From positions 16,678,001-16,742,000 of the forward strand of contig OZ316893.1 of NCBI GenBank assembly GCA_973895155.1: a stretch of DNA of 64,000 nt, given 5' to 3'. The translations under genes were made by a program, and so were the position numbers. The number at the start of each line of letters is the position of its first letter. The stretch's first letter is position 1. Source of the DNA: Marsupella aquatica. Taxonomy: Eukaryota; Marchantiophyta. The notes under the pieces were generated by a model. That model had not been told where the DNA came from and made no database searches. It saw only the letters and a program-made list of their open reading frames with translations. Of this stretch, positions 31,597 through 41,980 are shown one piece after another.

Positions 31597-32790
31597 CTAT
31601 GCTAACACTGCCCCCACCGCCACCAGAGAAGCATCTGTATGTAGATGGAACTCCCTCTTCCAATCTGGCTCCTTGAGTATGGGTGCATGGCACAACCGGT
31701 CCTTGATTTCTTCAAACGCTTTCTGACAGTCGTCGTCCCAAGTGAACGTTTGATGGTTACCCGTTAATCGTGCCAACGGGGCACTAATTTGGGAGTAACT
31801 CTTGATGTAACGACGATAGAAACCTCCACTTCCCAGGAACCTTCTGACTTGAGTTGCACTATTGGGAACTGGCATCTCTTTAATGATTTTTATCTTATCT
31901 GGGTCTACTAACAAGCCCTGTTTACAAACTATGTGTCCTAATATCTTGCCCGATGGTACAAAGAAGGTGCACTTATCAGGGTTCAGGCTGACTCCCCCTT
32001 CCCTACATCTTAAGAGGCATAATCTGAGATGACCTATATGTTGCTCTTCCTCTCCGTATATGGTGAAGTCATCTAGGAAGATTTGCATAAACTGATTCAA
32101 ATACTCATGAAATAACATCATCATTAATCGCTGGAATGTACTAGGCCCATTGCATAATCCAAAGGGTAATACGAGACACTGGAAAGCGCCCCATTCCGTA
32201 ATGAAAGTGGTCAGCTCCCTTGCTTCTGTGGCTAACCAGACCTGACTGTACCCGCTGTACCCATCTAAAAATGAGTAAGCTGACTTTCCTGCTACCACAT
32301 CCAGAACTGCTTCTAGAAAGGGTACCGGAAAAGGGTCTTTTATGGTCGCTGCGTTTAATTTTCTGAAATCAATGCAGACTCTTAACTTCCCATTTTTCTT
32401 AGGTACTACGACTATCGGGGATAGCCACGTATAACGCTTAACAGGTTCAATGAATTTGGCATCAAGGAGCCTTTGGATTTCTTCTTTTACCTTTTCCGCA
32501 TAGTTGGGGTTCATCCTATATCGTTGTGTCTGCACCGGTACTGATCCTGGTACGAGTCGGATTTGATGTACGCCAATTGACTCTGGAACTCCCTTTAACT
32601 CCATGTAATCCCAGGCAAAAACATCTCGGAATTCGGCGAGTAGGGTAACAAGTTCCTCTTTGAGCTCGGGGGAAAGGTGTTTCCCTATCTTTACTTCTCG
32701 TGGTCGTTCAGTGTCACTCAAATCGACCTTCTGAATGTGCTCTTCTTCGGTGGCACTCCATCCCACCACCTTCTCTGCTAGATCCTGCAA
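31597..32790 (-). pseudogene. pol: Element C reverse transcriptase and RNase H start
   Basis: RT motifs are CIDFRKLN, LDGYSGYSQV, LPFGLCNGPSTFQ and the catalytic FLDDF near 32075. RNase H starts near 31640 (HTDASLVAVGAVLA). A TAG follows at 31597-31599 where related elements have Gln, then the frame continues to a TGA near 31447. Upstream, a TAG at about 32797 separates it from protease. All are in one frame, so the parental element had a single gag-pol ORF. Confidence 0.88.
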
Positions 32791-32796
32791 GGTGGT

Positions 32797-33708
32797 CTAT
32801 GCTTCTTCCTCCTTTAATGAGCACTCCTGAATGCCTTGCGGGTCTATGTGTTTAAACAAATCGTTTCGTAGATCATGATCCATTTTTTCTTTGGTCATTC
32901 CTTGCATCTCGTCGAGCTTGACTATTTCCATATCTGAAATTGGGACTAAGTCTGGACGGCATTTTAAATAGGTCTCTTCTTCATCCTCATTCAACCCCTC
33001 TGCCCAGTTCAAGGTACAGACTCTGGCCATAGGTGGTACACCATCCTCGATAGCCTTGGTTCTGATCTTGAAAGTCTCTCCTCCGTGTTCTATTTTTATA
33101 TAATCCTTCTCTTCCCCCCAGTGTTGTTTTACTTTGGCCTGTCTTAGCCAAGGTTGTCCTAACAACATGGGTTGTCCTCGGGTGGAATCTGCTTCTCTCA
33201 AAACTACCACTCCTAAATTGTACTTGATGCCTGAAATCAGCATTGGTAAGTCTGGCACGTAACCCAGTGGGTGACAGCTGCTTTGATCGGCCATTATTGA
33301 ATTAAAAGGGGCTGGTAAGAGTTTGACTCTGCCTAGCAGTCTGTAGGTCTGCTCACTCATGAGGTTTACGGCTGACCCTCCATCCAGCAATACGTTCTTT
33401 AGTTTGATGCCCCTTACGCTGATCTGTACTACGGCTCCTTTGTCGATTAGGGGAATCTTCCCAGCTTGGTACAGTGGTACTCCGGGTAATGTGGTAGGAC
33501 TAATTCTGCCCCCCAACTGTCTCATTACTGCTTCCTTGCACTGTGGTGCTAACTGGAACAGTTCCTCGACAGTGATGTCAACTCTGGTCTTCGCGATGAG
33601 TTGCACTAGCTTATCCACTATTCGCTGGTTCGCTTCGGCAGGGTTATTCGGTGGTTCTTCGTCTCGTGGAAGTTGTCCCGTTTCTTGATCGAATCCCCCC
33701 ATCGTCAC
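32797..33708 (-). pseudogene. Element C protease region
   Basis: The aspartic protease carries LLDGGSAVNLM near 33400-33360, and a conserved GQPWLR follows near 33150. It is in frame with gag and RT. It is bounded by a TAA near 33751 and a TAG at 32797. Confidence 0.75.
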
Positions 33709-33984
33709 TCCCTCCTCTAGAATTTCCGTATCTGTCTCTGCGTAAGGTTCTTAACGCATTAATCGTTCAGGTCGTGGCAAAGTCTCATTCCGCTGTTTGT
33801 GGCGAATTTCATCCGCCATTTCTCGGGTGGTTGCATCCATTTGGCTCCAATCGAATCCCCCCTCCGTCTTCGGGGAATTGGTTTGAGTTGAGTTCTCTGG
33901 CTGCCCTTGAGATCTTGTCACCACGTATGTTGACACCTGCACAGTATTCACAGGTGCTGGGGCTTTCCCCGCTATTTCTTCTTT

Positions 33985-35073
33985 TTATTTCATGTGCTTC
34001 ATCCATAATTCACAATCGGGCCCCCTGATGTGGCCAGTTAGTCGACAGTAATAGCAAATCGGTGGGTATTTAGTACCACCATCCTTATAGGGCCTTCGGT
34101 TTGCATTACGATCCGGATTGTAATATCCCTGACTACTCTCCATCCTATCCCCATCTTGTTTGCTTGTTCCTACCTGATTTACACCTAGGCTAGGTTTCTT
34201 TTTAAAAGGATTCTGGTTGCATTCCTGAGTAGTATGTCCAGGCCTCATATGTATTTCACAGAATTTGCGAGTACTAAGCTCGCCTCGCTCTCGGTTTTCC
34301 TTGACTTCTACCTTAGAAGGTTCTGTTTTCCGGTTAACCCTCTCTTCATCCTTACTGCTCTCGTTCTTTTCCTGGTTAAGCATTTGAGTAATGCCTTCTA
34401 GCCGTATTAATCTTTTCTCGTATTCGTCAGCATTAGAAGTGGGATTTTGTTCTACCACTGTGACTAGACTTCCCTTTACAGCCTTTCTCATCCAGCTAAT
34501 TCGTTGCCCGTTGGACGGTTTGTTAGTTAATCGCCTCATTGTTACCTTTAACCGTCCAATATAGTTCTGTACTGGTTCTCCTTTCTTCTGAGTCATGTTT
34601 TGCAGAATGCTATACAAATCAGATTCTTCCTTAGCCCTTCTGTAATGATCTAAGAATTCTTTTGAAAACTCAGGCCAAGTTTTGAAATGGTCAGCTGGGT
34701 ATTGAGTGTACCATACAAAAGCCTCCTTGTCCAGTGAGCTGGGAAACAGCTCTAATCGGGCTGTGTCGTTCTGTTCATGGTTAGCTCTGAGCATTTCTTC
34801 GAAACGTGCTAAGTGGGTATCGGCATCTTCATCAGGTGCTCCCTTGAACATGGGTATTTTAACCCTTCTGGTAGGAGCCGATCTCGAACTAATGCCAGCT
34901 CCTTGGTGGGTTTTAAGTCGTTCCATGGCTTCTTCCAGGGGTTCTTCGACCTTATCTTGAGCCCTTGAAGTCTCGATTCGTTCTTCGACCTCAAGTCTGA
35001 GTCTGCTTTCTTGGAAAGGTTCGAACTCCTCTGCCATTTCCCCTTCGTTGGGATTGATGGGCGTCTTGCCCAT
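33985..35073 (-). pseudogene. gag: Element C gag (362 codons, frame continues past a stop)
   Basis: The retrotransposon gag core lies at about residues 80-230 (AFVWYTQYPADHF). Two zinc-knuckle-like sites follow, FCEIHMRPGHTTQEC near 34260 and CYYCRLTGHIRGPDC near 34040. It ends at TAA (33985), but the same frame runs on with further stops into protease. The gag itself is intact. Confidence 0.85.
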
Positions 35074-35295
35074 TTATCTTCTGGGTTAGCAAAGCCTTTT
35101 CTCTGCCTTCAAGCAATATACTCAACGATCAGGTCTTTCTTTACAAGGGTGATGTCAAGATCTTATTACTCGTTACTTTTCACAAAAACGGAGACCTTCT
35201 ACTGTCTCCTTTACTTGACTAATGCTATAACTTCTGTTAATCAGTTCCTCTCTCTCCTTTGCTCAACTGCGGCTATGCCCTCTGCGAAATGACTC

Positions 35296-35610
35296 CTATT
35301 CGCTTAAACTAGGAGTGCAGGCTTCTGGAGCCATGAGTTCCTCGTTAAAGCACATCGTTAATAACTGGTTTAACATAGAAAACTCAAAACTGTCATGTTG
35401 ACTCCACATCATACATCTTGGGCAAGCTCCTGCGGTTTCCTCTAGTTTAGAACTTAATTTCCTAGCGATTCTGCCTATCTGGAATGCTATCGCAACCGGG
35501 TACTTATTTTGATTCCAATGACACCATTCTAAGAGTTTTCTAAGGTCCTTCTTTCTCTTGGGTAGGCGGTACTGCGTGTAGCCTTGAGGTAATCGATCAC
35601 TTGGTGGCAT
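35296..35610 (-). CDS. Leader ORF 2 of element C (104 codons)
   Basis: This ORF lies between the primer site and gag and begins MPPSDRLPQG. Its start overlaps the end of leader ORF 1 by 14 nt in another frame. It contains Cys pairs (ACPRC) and a basic stretch (KRKKDLRKLL). I recognise no family. The tight overlap suggests it is real, but only one copy is visible. Confidence 0.4.
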   Translation of the reverse strand: MPPSDRLPQGYTQYRLPKRKKDLRKLLEWCHWNQNKYPVAIAFQIGRIARKLSSKLEETAGACPRCMMWSQHDSFEFSMLNQLLTMCFNEELMAPEACTPSLSE

Positions 35611-35887
35611 GGTCGCTGCTGTAAACGCTGCTCCGAACAGAGGATTGCAAATGAATTGCTCGCCTCCTCACGTTCCAGGTTCCTCCATGCGCTTCTCGAA
35701 GTACCAACTCTGTGTGTGTGGGCGTGGTGTAAGCAATTATCATAACATCGCCTTCTCGTGCCCTACTTCTCCCGCTGGCTAGTATCGAGTGCTCTTTCTC
35801 GTTTAGTGTTGCTATGATTGCTGCTTCGGCATCCTTCTCAAAATAGAACATCGTCCAGAACTCCTTCGGCGAGTTCATGTCACCCAT
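35597..35887 (-). CDS. Leader ORF 1 of element C (96 codons)
   Basis: The first ORF after the primer-binding site (about 85 nt downstream), beginning MGDMNSPKEF. It has an alternating hydrophobic pattern (DVMIIAYTT, TELVLREA) that could form beta strands. The family is not recognised. It overlaps leader ORF 2. Confidence 0.4.
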   Translation of the reverse strand: MGDMNSPKEFWTMFYFEKDAEAAIIATLNEKEHSILASGRSRAREGDVMIIAYTTPTHTELVLREAHGGTWNVRRRAIHLQSSVRSSVYSSDHATK

Positions 35888-35972
35888 TTGCCTTTCTGGA
35901 TTTGCGCGTTTCTCTCTTGGTTCGGACTGCTGGTCGTAGCAGTTGCTCCTCTTTCGGAACCCTCAACGAGGC

Positions 35973-35992
35973 GTTCCCCAGTATGGTCGCCA
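35973..35992 (-). other. Primer-binding site of element C
   Basis: The sense sequence TGGCGACCATACTGGGGAAC lies 4 nt from the LTR end. It differs from the A/B site but matches element D's. Confidence 0.8.
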
Positions 35993-36062
35993 AAAATGTT
36001 AAACGCCAACTTCGACCTTGCAATTAATGGCCATTTAACTACCTTCTCCTCAGTAATCTCGT

Positions 36063-36383
36063 TTAAACGATTAACCGACCTTCGAGAGGCGGCACTCCTT
36101 CTATCTCGACACAGTCCCCGTAAGTGAATCCGACCAAGTGCTCTTGAATGTCGAGTTCCGTCTTCCACTTCTTAGGTACTTCAGCCTCGACCAACACTAA
36201 CCCCTCTCTATACACAATCTCAATGAACCCACACCACTCGCGGTAAGTGATCAAGCAAATCGGAATGTTCTCGTATAGTGACTGACGGGAAATAAGATGG
36301 GTGCCGATAGAACAGATCCACAGTTCCAGTGATCTTAAGGTAATCAAGGAGCAAGACTTGTCGTCACTGCTGTCTGCGTTCAT
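36063..36383 (-). CDS. 106-codon ORF in the 5' LTR of element C
   Basis: The partner of 26948-27268, with a couple of residue differences (such as REWC for RKWC). It would lie in the leader of the genomic RNA. Function unknown. Confidence 0.4.
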   Translation of the reverse strand: MNADSSDDKSCSLITLRSLELWICSIGTHLISRQSLYENIPICLITYREWCGFIEIVYREGLVLVEAEVPKKWKTELDIQEHLVGFTYGDCVEIEGVPPLEGRLIV

Positions 36384-37133
36384 GGTTTTTAGTAGCCGTG
36401 ACCTGATTAAGTCCGGCTGTCCTTTGAATCAGCCTGTCTGGCAATTGATTTCCGGATTGTGTGGGTGACTATGACAGGGTTACCCTAAGCAAGTACCCCA
36501 GTATCACGTTTACCCTTGTATGATGGAGGTGTATGACGACCAGTGTATCGCCTTCAAAACACACTATCTCCAACCAGACACCGCTTCTCACTAGCTGTCT
36601 GTTCAACCTATACCTTGAGACACTGGCCCGTAAGATTCTGGTTCGCAATGAGACGATATTCATTCATCGTTGCGATTAACGAGTAACGACTTGCTGCATA
36701 AGGCAAATTCCTTCTCTCTCTCTCTCTCTCTCTCTAATTCGATGTTCTCCTTCACTGCTCAAGTGCGGACTTCACTCTGTTGCATTCATTCCAAACTCTC
36801 TCTTTATACTCAAAGACTACTCAACTGAGTAGGGACACTATTACAAAATTGCTGGCATTCCTAAGGTGAGCGGAGCCCTACCTTGCCCCAGACTTCTAGC
36901 AAAAAGTGACAGAGCACCTAGCACTCCACGGCCTCTAAATACCTATGCCTCATGTCCGTCTCTGCCAGAGGCCTCTACTACTTCTTGGGGTGCGCCAATT
37001 ACAGTTGGACGACTCGCGCCTCCTCTTTGATCTCCTTCGCTCGTTCATCAAGAACGCTAACTAATGCCTACCAGAACGATGAGTGGAAGCCAAGAACTGC
37101 TGATTACTATGTCAAGAAGTTATGTCTTCCTGG

Positions 37134-37721
37134 TTACTGAACTGTGCAACGGCCTCCTCGATTCCCTTCGGTTGCGCCTGATCCGGAAGCTTCCGGACTC
37201 CCGATTGTTAATCTTGCCATATGTGCCTCGACCTCCTGACTTCTGTCATCTTCCTTGGGGTTGCTCGGTTCGCCGGCCACGATTACTTGTTCGGCGGTGA
37301 TTAATCGCCACGTAATCCACTGATCGTGGCTGTTATCCCATCTTAGCAGCAGATTCCATTTCTTCCGCATGACCTTTCTACAAAGTTCTTCGATGGCCTC
37401 GCCGGTGGTGAATCGTTGGCGGAACTCTTCGCCCTTCATTCCGAACAATTGTTGCTCCGCCGCATCCCATACATGACAACTTCCTTCTTTGATCCGAATA
37501 GTGAACATGAACATAGGCACTCCTTCTCCTAGCGACTTACACTCATGAGCTAACCGATTCCTGCTAACGGGGGTTCCTATATTCGCCCCCCCTTGCCTTC
37601 TCTGTCGAGCTCTTGTGCCTAAGGCACATACTCTGCCATCTGCTAGTAGGCCATCGCAGCCTTCATAGCAGAACTCGACTCCTACACGACCGTTAATCGA
37701 GATGATCGTCGCCTCCCCTAC
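37134..37721 (-). CDS. RPA large-subunit C-terminal-like segment in the 5' LTR of element C (195 codons)
   Basis: The frame is open from 37721 to TGA at 37134; the first ATG is at 37514. In order it shows ATIISING, a zinc-ribbon-like FCYEGCDG...C...HEC, MFMFTIRI, then AAEQQLFGMKGEEF. This order fits the single-strand-DNA-binding domain C of replication protein A 70 (zinc ribbon inside an OB fold, then a strand and the ...LLGMSA helix), judged from memory of that family. The tail is low-complexity. No ATG precedes the zinc ribbon, so it may be a captured exon or a 5'-clipped ORF. Confidence 0.55.
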   Translation of the reverse strand, partial: VGEATIISINGRVGVEFCYEGCDGLLADGRVCALGTRARQRRQGGANIGTPVSRNRLAHECKSLGEGVPMFMFTIRIKEGSCHVWDAAEQQLFGMKGEEFRQRFTTGEAIEELCRKVMRKKWNLLLRWDNSHDQWITWRLITAEQVIVAGEPSNPKEDDRSQEVEAHMARLTIGSPEASGSGATEGNRGGRCTVQ

Positions 37722-37871
37722 TTACAGCCTTTCTATCATCTCCACAAAATGAATAACCACTGGTCCTTGCTTACTACTTCCTAAATACTATTGGTTGACC
37801 TCTAGTTGACACTTCTAAACCTAAAGAAAAACTATAATATCGCCGGTGTAATTTTTATCGTTTATAGCGTC

Positions 37872-40342
37872 GCTCGTCAGCTTGCCCGCCAGCTGATCCT
37901 GCTTCTCGGCTTCGGTTTGGAGCCATGCCACTTCGGCCTATAGCGTGGCTATCTCCGCAGTGTCCTGTTGGGCCCGTTCTTCGGCCTCCTCCAGGTCCTT
38001 CTGCCAGATGACAGTTTGATTCTTCAAACGGTCAATCTGGTTCCGGAGTCGTGCAATCTCGGCCTCGTTCCCAGCTTTGGCCTGCTTGGCTAGGGCGATA
38101 AGGGCGTGCGCCTTTGCTAACAAATCATCGGCGGCTACAACTTTGGGTCGTAGTTGCAGAAGCTCAGCCTCTTGAGCCGCAACTTTGTTCTTTCAGTATA
38201 CGGACTCCACCCGATACCACTCTATCCTCTGAAGGGCCTCTGACTGGGCCCGACCTTCCTTTACTGCGGCAACTAACTCCTGATTGAAGAAACAGGCTAC
38301 CTTCCGGGCCATGAACTCCCCGGTATCCCGGGCAATTTGATGAGAGAAATCTCCCAGAAGCCCGTTCAGAAATGTACCCGGTACGAAGAGTTTCGGGTGG
38401 TCCAGGTTGTGCCTGTCCGGAGTTGGGCATGGGCAGACGTCAACACGCGCGGGGGCCGGGGCAGTGACATCCAGCCCTGGGGACGTAATGTTGGAAGGGG
38501 CTGGAGTGTCCTCCTGCAACAATGTTTGGTTCTCCGGAATAGCCACCGGTGGGTCTTTGGGAGACCCGGGCTCGAGTAAGACCTCCGCTGTACCGACTTC
38601 TGTACTTAGCCCGGCCTGTTGGATCGCATCTACGGTTGCGATAACCGACCCATCCGGTACCTCCTTGGTTACGACTATAGCTACTTGTGGGGGTGGGGTG
38701 GGTGAAGTTTGCGTGTCCGCTGGACTTCGGGCCTCGGGTTGGGGCCGTCTCTCCAAGGCCGAGAAAACCCACCTAGCTGGGACCAGCTTTGTAACGTTGA
38801 CACGAGGAAGGGTTCGTCGATCAAACCGAGCGTACCACTCAAGAATGATCTCGATGTGGCTAGCGAAGTACGCCTTCCCGCCAATGTACAGCGTCTTCCT
38901 TCGCCACTCCATCTCTTCATGGAATTTCTTAGCAAAGTATGACGCCCACTTCCTAGGTCGATAGTTCTCGACCTGGATAACCTGGGCGGCGGAGATCTCC
39001 CCCCGGGGTTCCATCATGTGGAGGGCGTACCTTTGGAACTCCAGTCGCTCAGCTATCTTGAGGATGAGGCAGGTCCTCATCACGAACCCGTTGTCCACTG
39101 CTCCCTCTGAGGGAAAACTCGAGGATTGGTACTTGGCTCCCTTGCCCCCGGGAGCCCGTGATTCGACTCAATGGTCACCTTCGGATAATCCGAAGATCAT
39201 CTTGAGCCGTTCTTCCGTGAGGGACATATTCCTTCCCCGCAGCCAAGTATGTTGACGTGCGTTATCATAATTCTTGACGAATTCTGTCATGTCCTCCCCG
39301 TAGTACCTACAAGTGTTCCAGGGGAGAGAGGCGAGGTGCTTGAATCCCTGAGTCTTCAGGTACACCGCATGCTTGGGATGGAGGATGTTCTTATGCACGT
39401 TTTCCCCCATGCGGTGCATTGTCACCTTGGCCACGGCTACCGTGGCCAAGGGTAACCCGGATGCAGTGGTGGGTTCCTTCCTCTTCTTCCCCCGTGACTG
39501 GCTCGGGGAGGGTGACACCTCCCCATCCTCTCGATCGGGCATAGGTAGTGCTACCGCCGTTAGTATTGGTCCCGGGGCGGCCACGGTCACCGTGTTGTCT
39601 GCTGGAGCCGCTCCTTGGGTCCGAGCATGGGGAGGGGACAATGTAGTGTTGGCCCCCTAAGTGTTTGCTCCTCTGGGCCGCCTAAGCAAGGGTGGGGTAG
39701 CCTCATCATCATCGCTAAGGTCCACAGCGTTGATAACGGAGCATACTTGTACTGCTGGCGGGGCGATCGGCGGTGGGGGTTGGCTAGGCTGAGACTGAGA
39801 TTGAGATTGAAGCTCAGCCTGAGCTTGAGTCTGCATTGGTGCGGGTACGGGTATGGGGTCGACTGGGTCAGCGCCGGCGGTTGCGGGTCTAGTTCCCATG
39901 AAGCTCTACAGGTGTTGGTAGAAGTTCTCCGAAGCAAGTGCAGACGACCTTGTCGAACGGGTAGTGTTGGACTCACTATTGATGATAGCCCGAACCTGAG
40001 CAGGGTGTGGTCGAAGTGATGTCGTTGCAAGTCGATTGTACCCGGGATATTGAAGACCTCATCCGGAAGCCGAAGCAATGCTTCCCAGAAACCGATATAT
40101 TTGTGTTCGTTGAAGAAGTACCCAGATACCTCTGCTGGTCGGTAAAGCTCGCTCTGAGACGGGTAGTCAAAGTTAAGGATGTAGTGGTGTCGTCCTGCTA
40201 GGCGGATGGCTCTCTCGTACTCGCGTTCGATTTCGTATCGGCGCGGGTTGGCGTGTTTCAATGAGTCAGCCAAGTGTCTTCTGGTAGATAGGAACTGCGT
40301 CCAGAATCGAATGGCCGAACTGGAGAGGATTGTGTGCAACAT
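37872..40342 (-). pseudogene. LTR ORF of element B, 5' LTR copy, N-terminal and middle part
   Basis: ATG at 40342, in the same frame arrangement as the 3' LTR copy. Damage differs from the other copy: a frameshift near 40010, TAG at 39658-39660 (CAG in the partner), TGA near 39168 (CGA in the partner), a stop near 38196 and TAG near 37938 (CAG in the partner). The globular domain (GFKHLASLPW, DNGFVMRTC) and the start of the coiled coil are readable. The last 60 codons lie beyond element C at 26702-26881. Confidence 0.82.
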
Positions 40343-40442
40343 TCAGAGGAGATAGTAGTGGCGACTTAGAGCAAACGAGAGAGTTGGGGTCGAAGCTGGC
40401 GCGTGGACTGATGGACTGGTGCACTCCAAAGGGTTGGCTCCC

Positions 40443-40450
40443 TTTTTATA
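40443..40450 (-). promoter_or_regulatory. TATA box of element B 5' LTR
   Basis: GGTATAAAAAGGG in sense, identical in context to 19349-19356. It lies about 100 nt upstream of the LTR ORF start and could drive genomic RNA. Confidence 0.7.
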
Positions 40451-40809
40451 CCTTGAGGGCTTGTCGATTCTCCGACATCTCCTCGTTGCCTATAGGCTGA
40501 ACCGTTCACGCTTGTAGTGTACCGGCCACTCCGCCGGTCTGAGTCACAGTGTGTCAGTGGATGCCTCCCGAAGTTTGTTATACGGACCCGAGGGAGGGGC
40601 CCCTCCACGCTCGTAACCCAGGCGTGCGAATGGCGACGCGCCGCCAGCCCAAACATGAATTCCCCTTATTGACTAATGATTTCCTACTCATAATGGCTAC
40701 CTAAATACTGTCGTTATGCTAATCATAGCGGCCTAAGATACCCCTAACGCGCGTGCTAGGCACAGTTTAGACCGAATTACTCATTACTCGCCGTACCGGT
40801 GGCGTCACA

Positions 40810-40942
40810 CCTCTTGGAGACAACAAGTTGTTCTGCCCGCATCTCTGTTCTCCTTCTCAGCTTCAATCTCCTCTTTTCTTATACTCCGCATCATTGTCAT
40901 GACGGTGTGGGAAATCCGATCAATCTCGTCGCTATCACCCAT
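40810..40942 (-). pseudogene. gag: Element D gag, N-terminal fragment
   Basis: It starts MGDSDEIDRI at 40942, 23 nt from D's primer site. The frame is open to the B insertion point and is taken up at 15700 without a shift. Confidence 0.75.
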
Positions 40943-40964
40943 CTTGCCTAATCGCCCCAAGGTA

Positions 40965-40982
40965 TCCCCAGTATGGTCGCCA
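40965..40982 (-). other. Primer-binding site of element D
   Basis: The sense sequence TGGCGACCATACTGGGGA lies one nucleotide from the LTR. It is the same site as in element C. Confidence 0.8.
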
Positions 40983-40983
40983 A

Positions 40984-41980
40984 TGTCGCGTGGACTGAAT
41001 GCAAGGGTCACCTCGGGAAAATGGATTGTTTCTGGCTGTGATCCAGATGAGTGACAAACACAATTCGGGGCCCAAACTCAAACACTTTACTTTCTGGAAA
41101 TCTCATTATCAATACAATGGGTGCCCTTGGGCGGGTCACTCATGGAAGTCTGATCTCTAACCCTTCGGCGGGCTACTATCTATCTTCCATCGGGCTATCA
41201 TCCACTCAAAGGCTATCAAGTCGGAAAATCCACGAAATCCAATTACTCAAGTGCTCAAGCTCATAACTCATAATCTCTAGCTCGCATCGCCAACGATCCA
41301 ACACTCAGGTTTGCTGGTCCACAATCGGTAGCACCCCAATCTTCAATCCAAATCACCATAAACGATCGACTCCCCTGGACTGAGCTGAAGCCCAGCCCTC
41401 AAATACACCTCAGAAGCAGCATCCCCGCCCGATGAGTCACCACCAGGCGGGTTCAAAACTCAACAGCCAGACTCTTGGTTGCCAGAAGACGAACCAATAG
41501 CCCTTCGCATTCCAATCGCAACCAACTCCCAACTCCTTAGCTTCCGCATGCCCAAAACTCATCAGAAACAAAACACCAATCGTCACTCAGAGTCAAGCTT
41601 GAAGTCAAAATGATTCGACTCCAAACCATTTGCAACTCACAAAAAATGGAACGCCAATCGACTCTCAGAGTCGAGCTTGAAGTCAAAACAATTCGACTCC
41701 AAACCATTCACAGTTGACAGAAAACAGAACGCCAATCGACTCTCGAAGTTGAGCTTGAAGTCAAAACGATTCGACTCCAAACCATTCGCAGCTCACAGAA
41801 AATGGAACACCAACCGACTTCCTCATTCCTGGTCGCGGCACGGAAATGATTCGTTGCGACACCGGCTTAGGGCTAATCGGGACCACTACACACCTCCTTG
41901 CCCGAACCCTCACCCTACTAGTGGTCGTGGTTGCCCTAGGGAACTAACTTGGGTTTAAGGCCCGGGTTATGGGCGCGACA
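40984..41980 (-). repeat. 5' LTR of element D (997 bp)
   Basis: It is bounded by the perfect inverted ends TGTCGCG...CGCGACA, with the primer site at its inner end. Three 78-bp tandem units lie in about 41572-41810. The partner LTR is outside the window, so its target duplication cannot be checked. Confidence 0.85.
41572..41810 (+). repeat. 78-bp tandem repeat, three units, in D's LTR
   Basis: CCAAACCATT recurs at 41621, 41699 and 41777, inside longer similar units (GAGCTTGAAGTCAAAA, CGACTCCAAACCATT). Confidence 0.9.

Larger units (their letters stand above)
26882..37866 (-). mobile_element. Element C: Ty3/gypsy retrotransposon nested in B's 5' LTR
   Basis: It starts TGTTAAACG at 26882 and ends CGTTTATA at 37866, flanked by GCGTC at 26877-26881 and 37867-37871. 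Removing it and one GCGTC rejoins B's LTR. Sense order is 5' LTR (37866-35997), primer-binding site, two short leader ORFs, gag, protease, RT/RNase H, integrase with a long extension, and a truncated 3' LTR (28043-26882). The outer end is TA rather than the usual TG/CA. gag to integrase is one frame broken by five stops. Confidence 0.92.
35997..37866 (-). repeat. 5' LTR of element C (1870 bp)
   Basis: The full-length LTR has a target duplication at its outer end. The sense-upstream 708 bp occur only here. It contains the RPA-like ORF (37134-37721), a (CT)n run near 36713-36735 and the 106-codon ORF (36063-36383). Confidence 0.88.
15701..40809 (-). mobile_element. Element B: Ty3/gypsy retrotransposon with coding LTRs, split by element C
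   Basis: Ends are TGTCATG...GGCGTCACA on the plus strand, with a perfect 5-bp target duplication CCTCT at 15696-15700 and 40810-40814. Sense order is 5' LTR (40809-37867 plus 26881-25808), primer-binding site, gag-protease-pol, polypurine tract, 3' LTR (19715-15701). Its 3' pol peptide (SQLSGELCDA in A, SQLSRELCDA here), primer site and hairpins match A, so the two are sister lineages. B is more decayed than A, with several stops and frameshifts. The internal region is 19716-25807. Confidence 0.93.
37872..40809 (-). repeat. 5' LTR of element B, sense 5' part
   Basis: Matches 16785-19715. It ends GGCGTCACA at 40809 next to the target duplication CCTCT. It holds most of the LTR ORF, the TATA box and, in 40451-40809, U3 sequence without an ORF. 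Confidence 0.92.
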
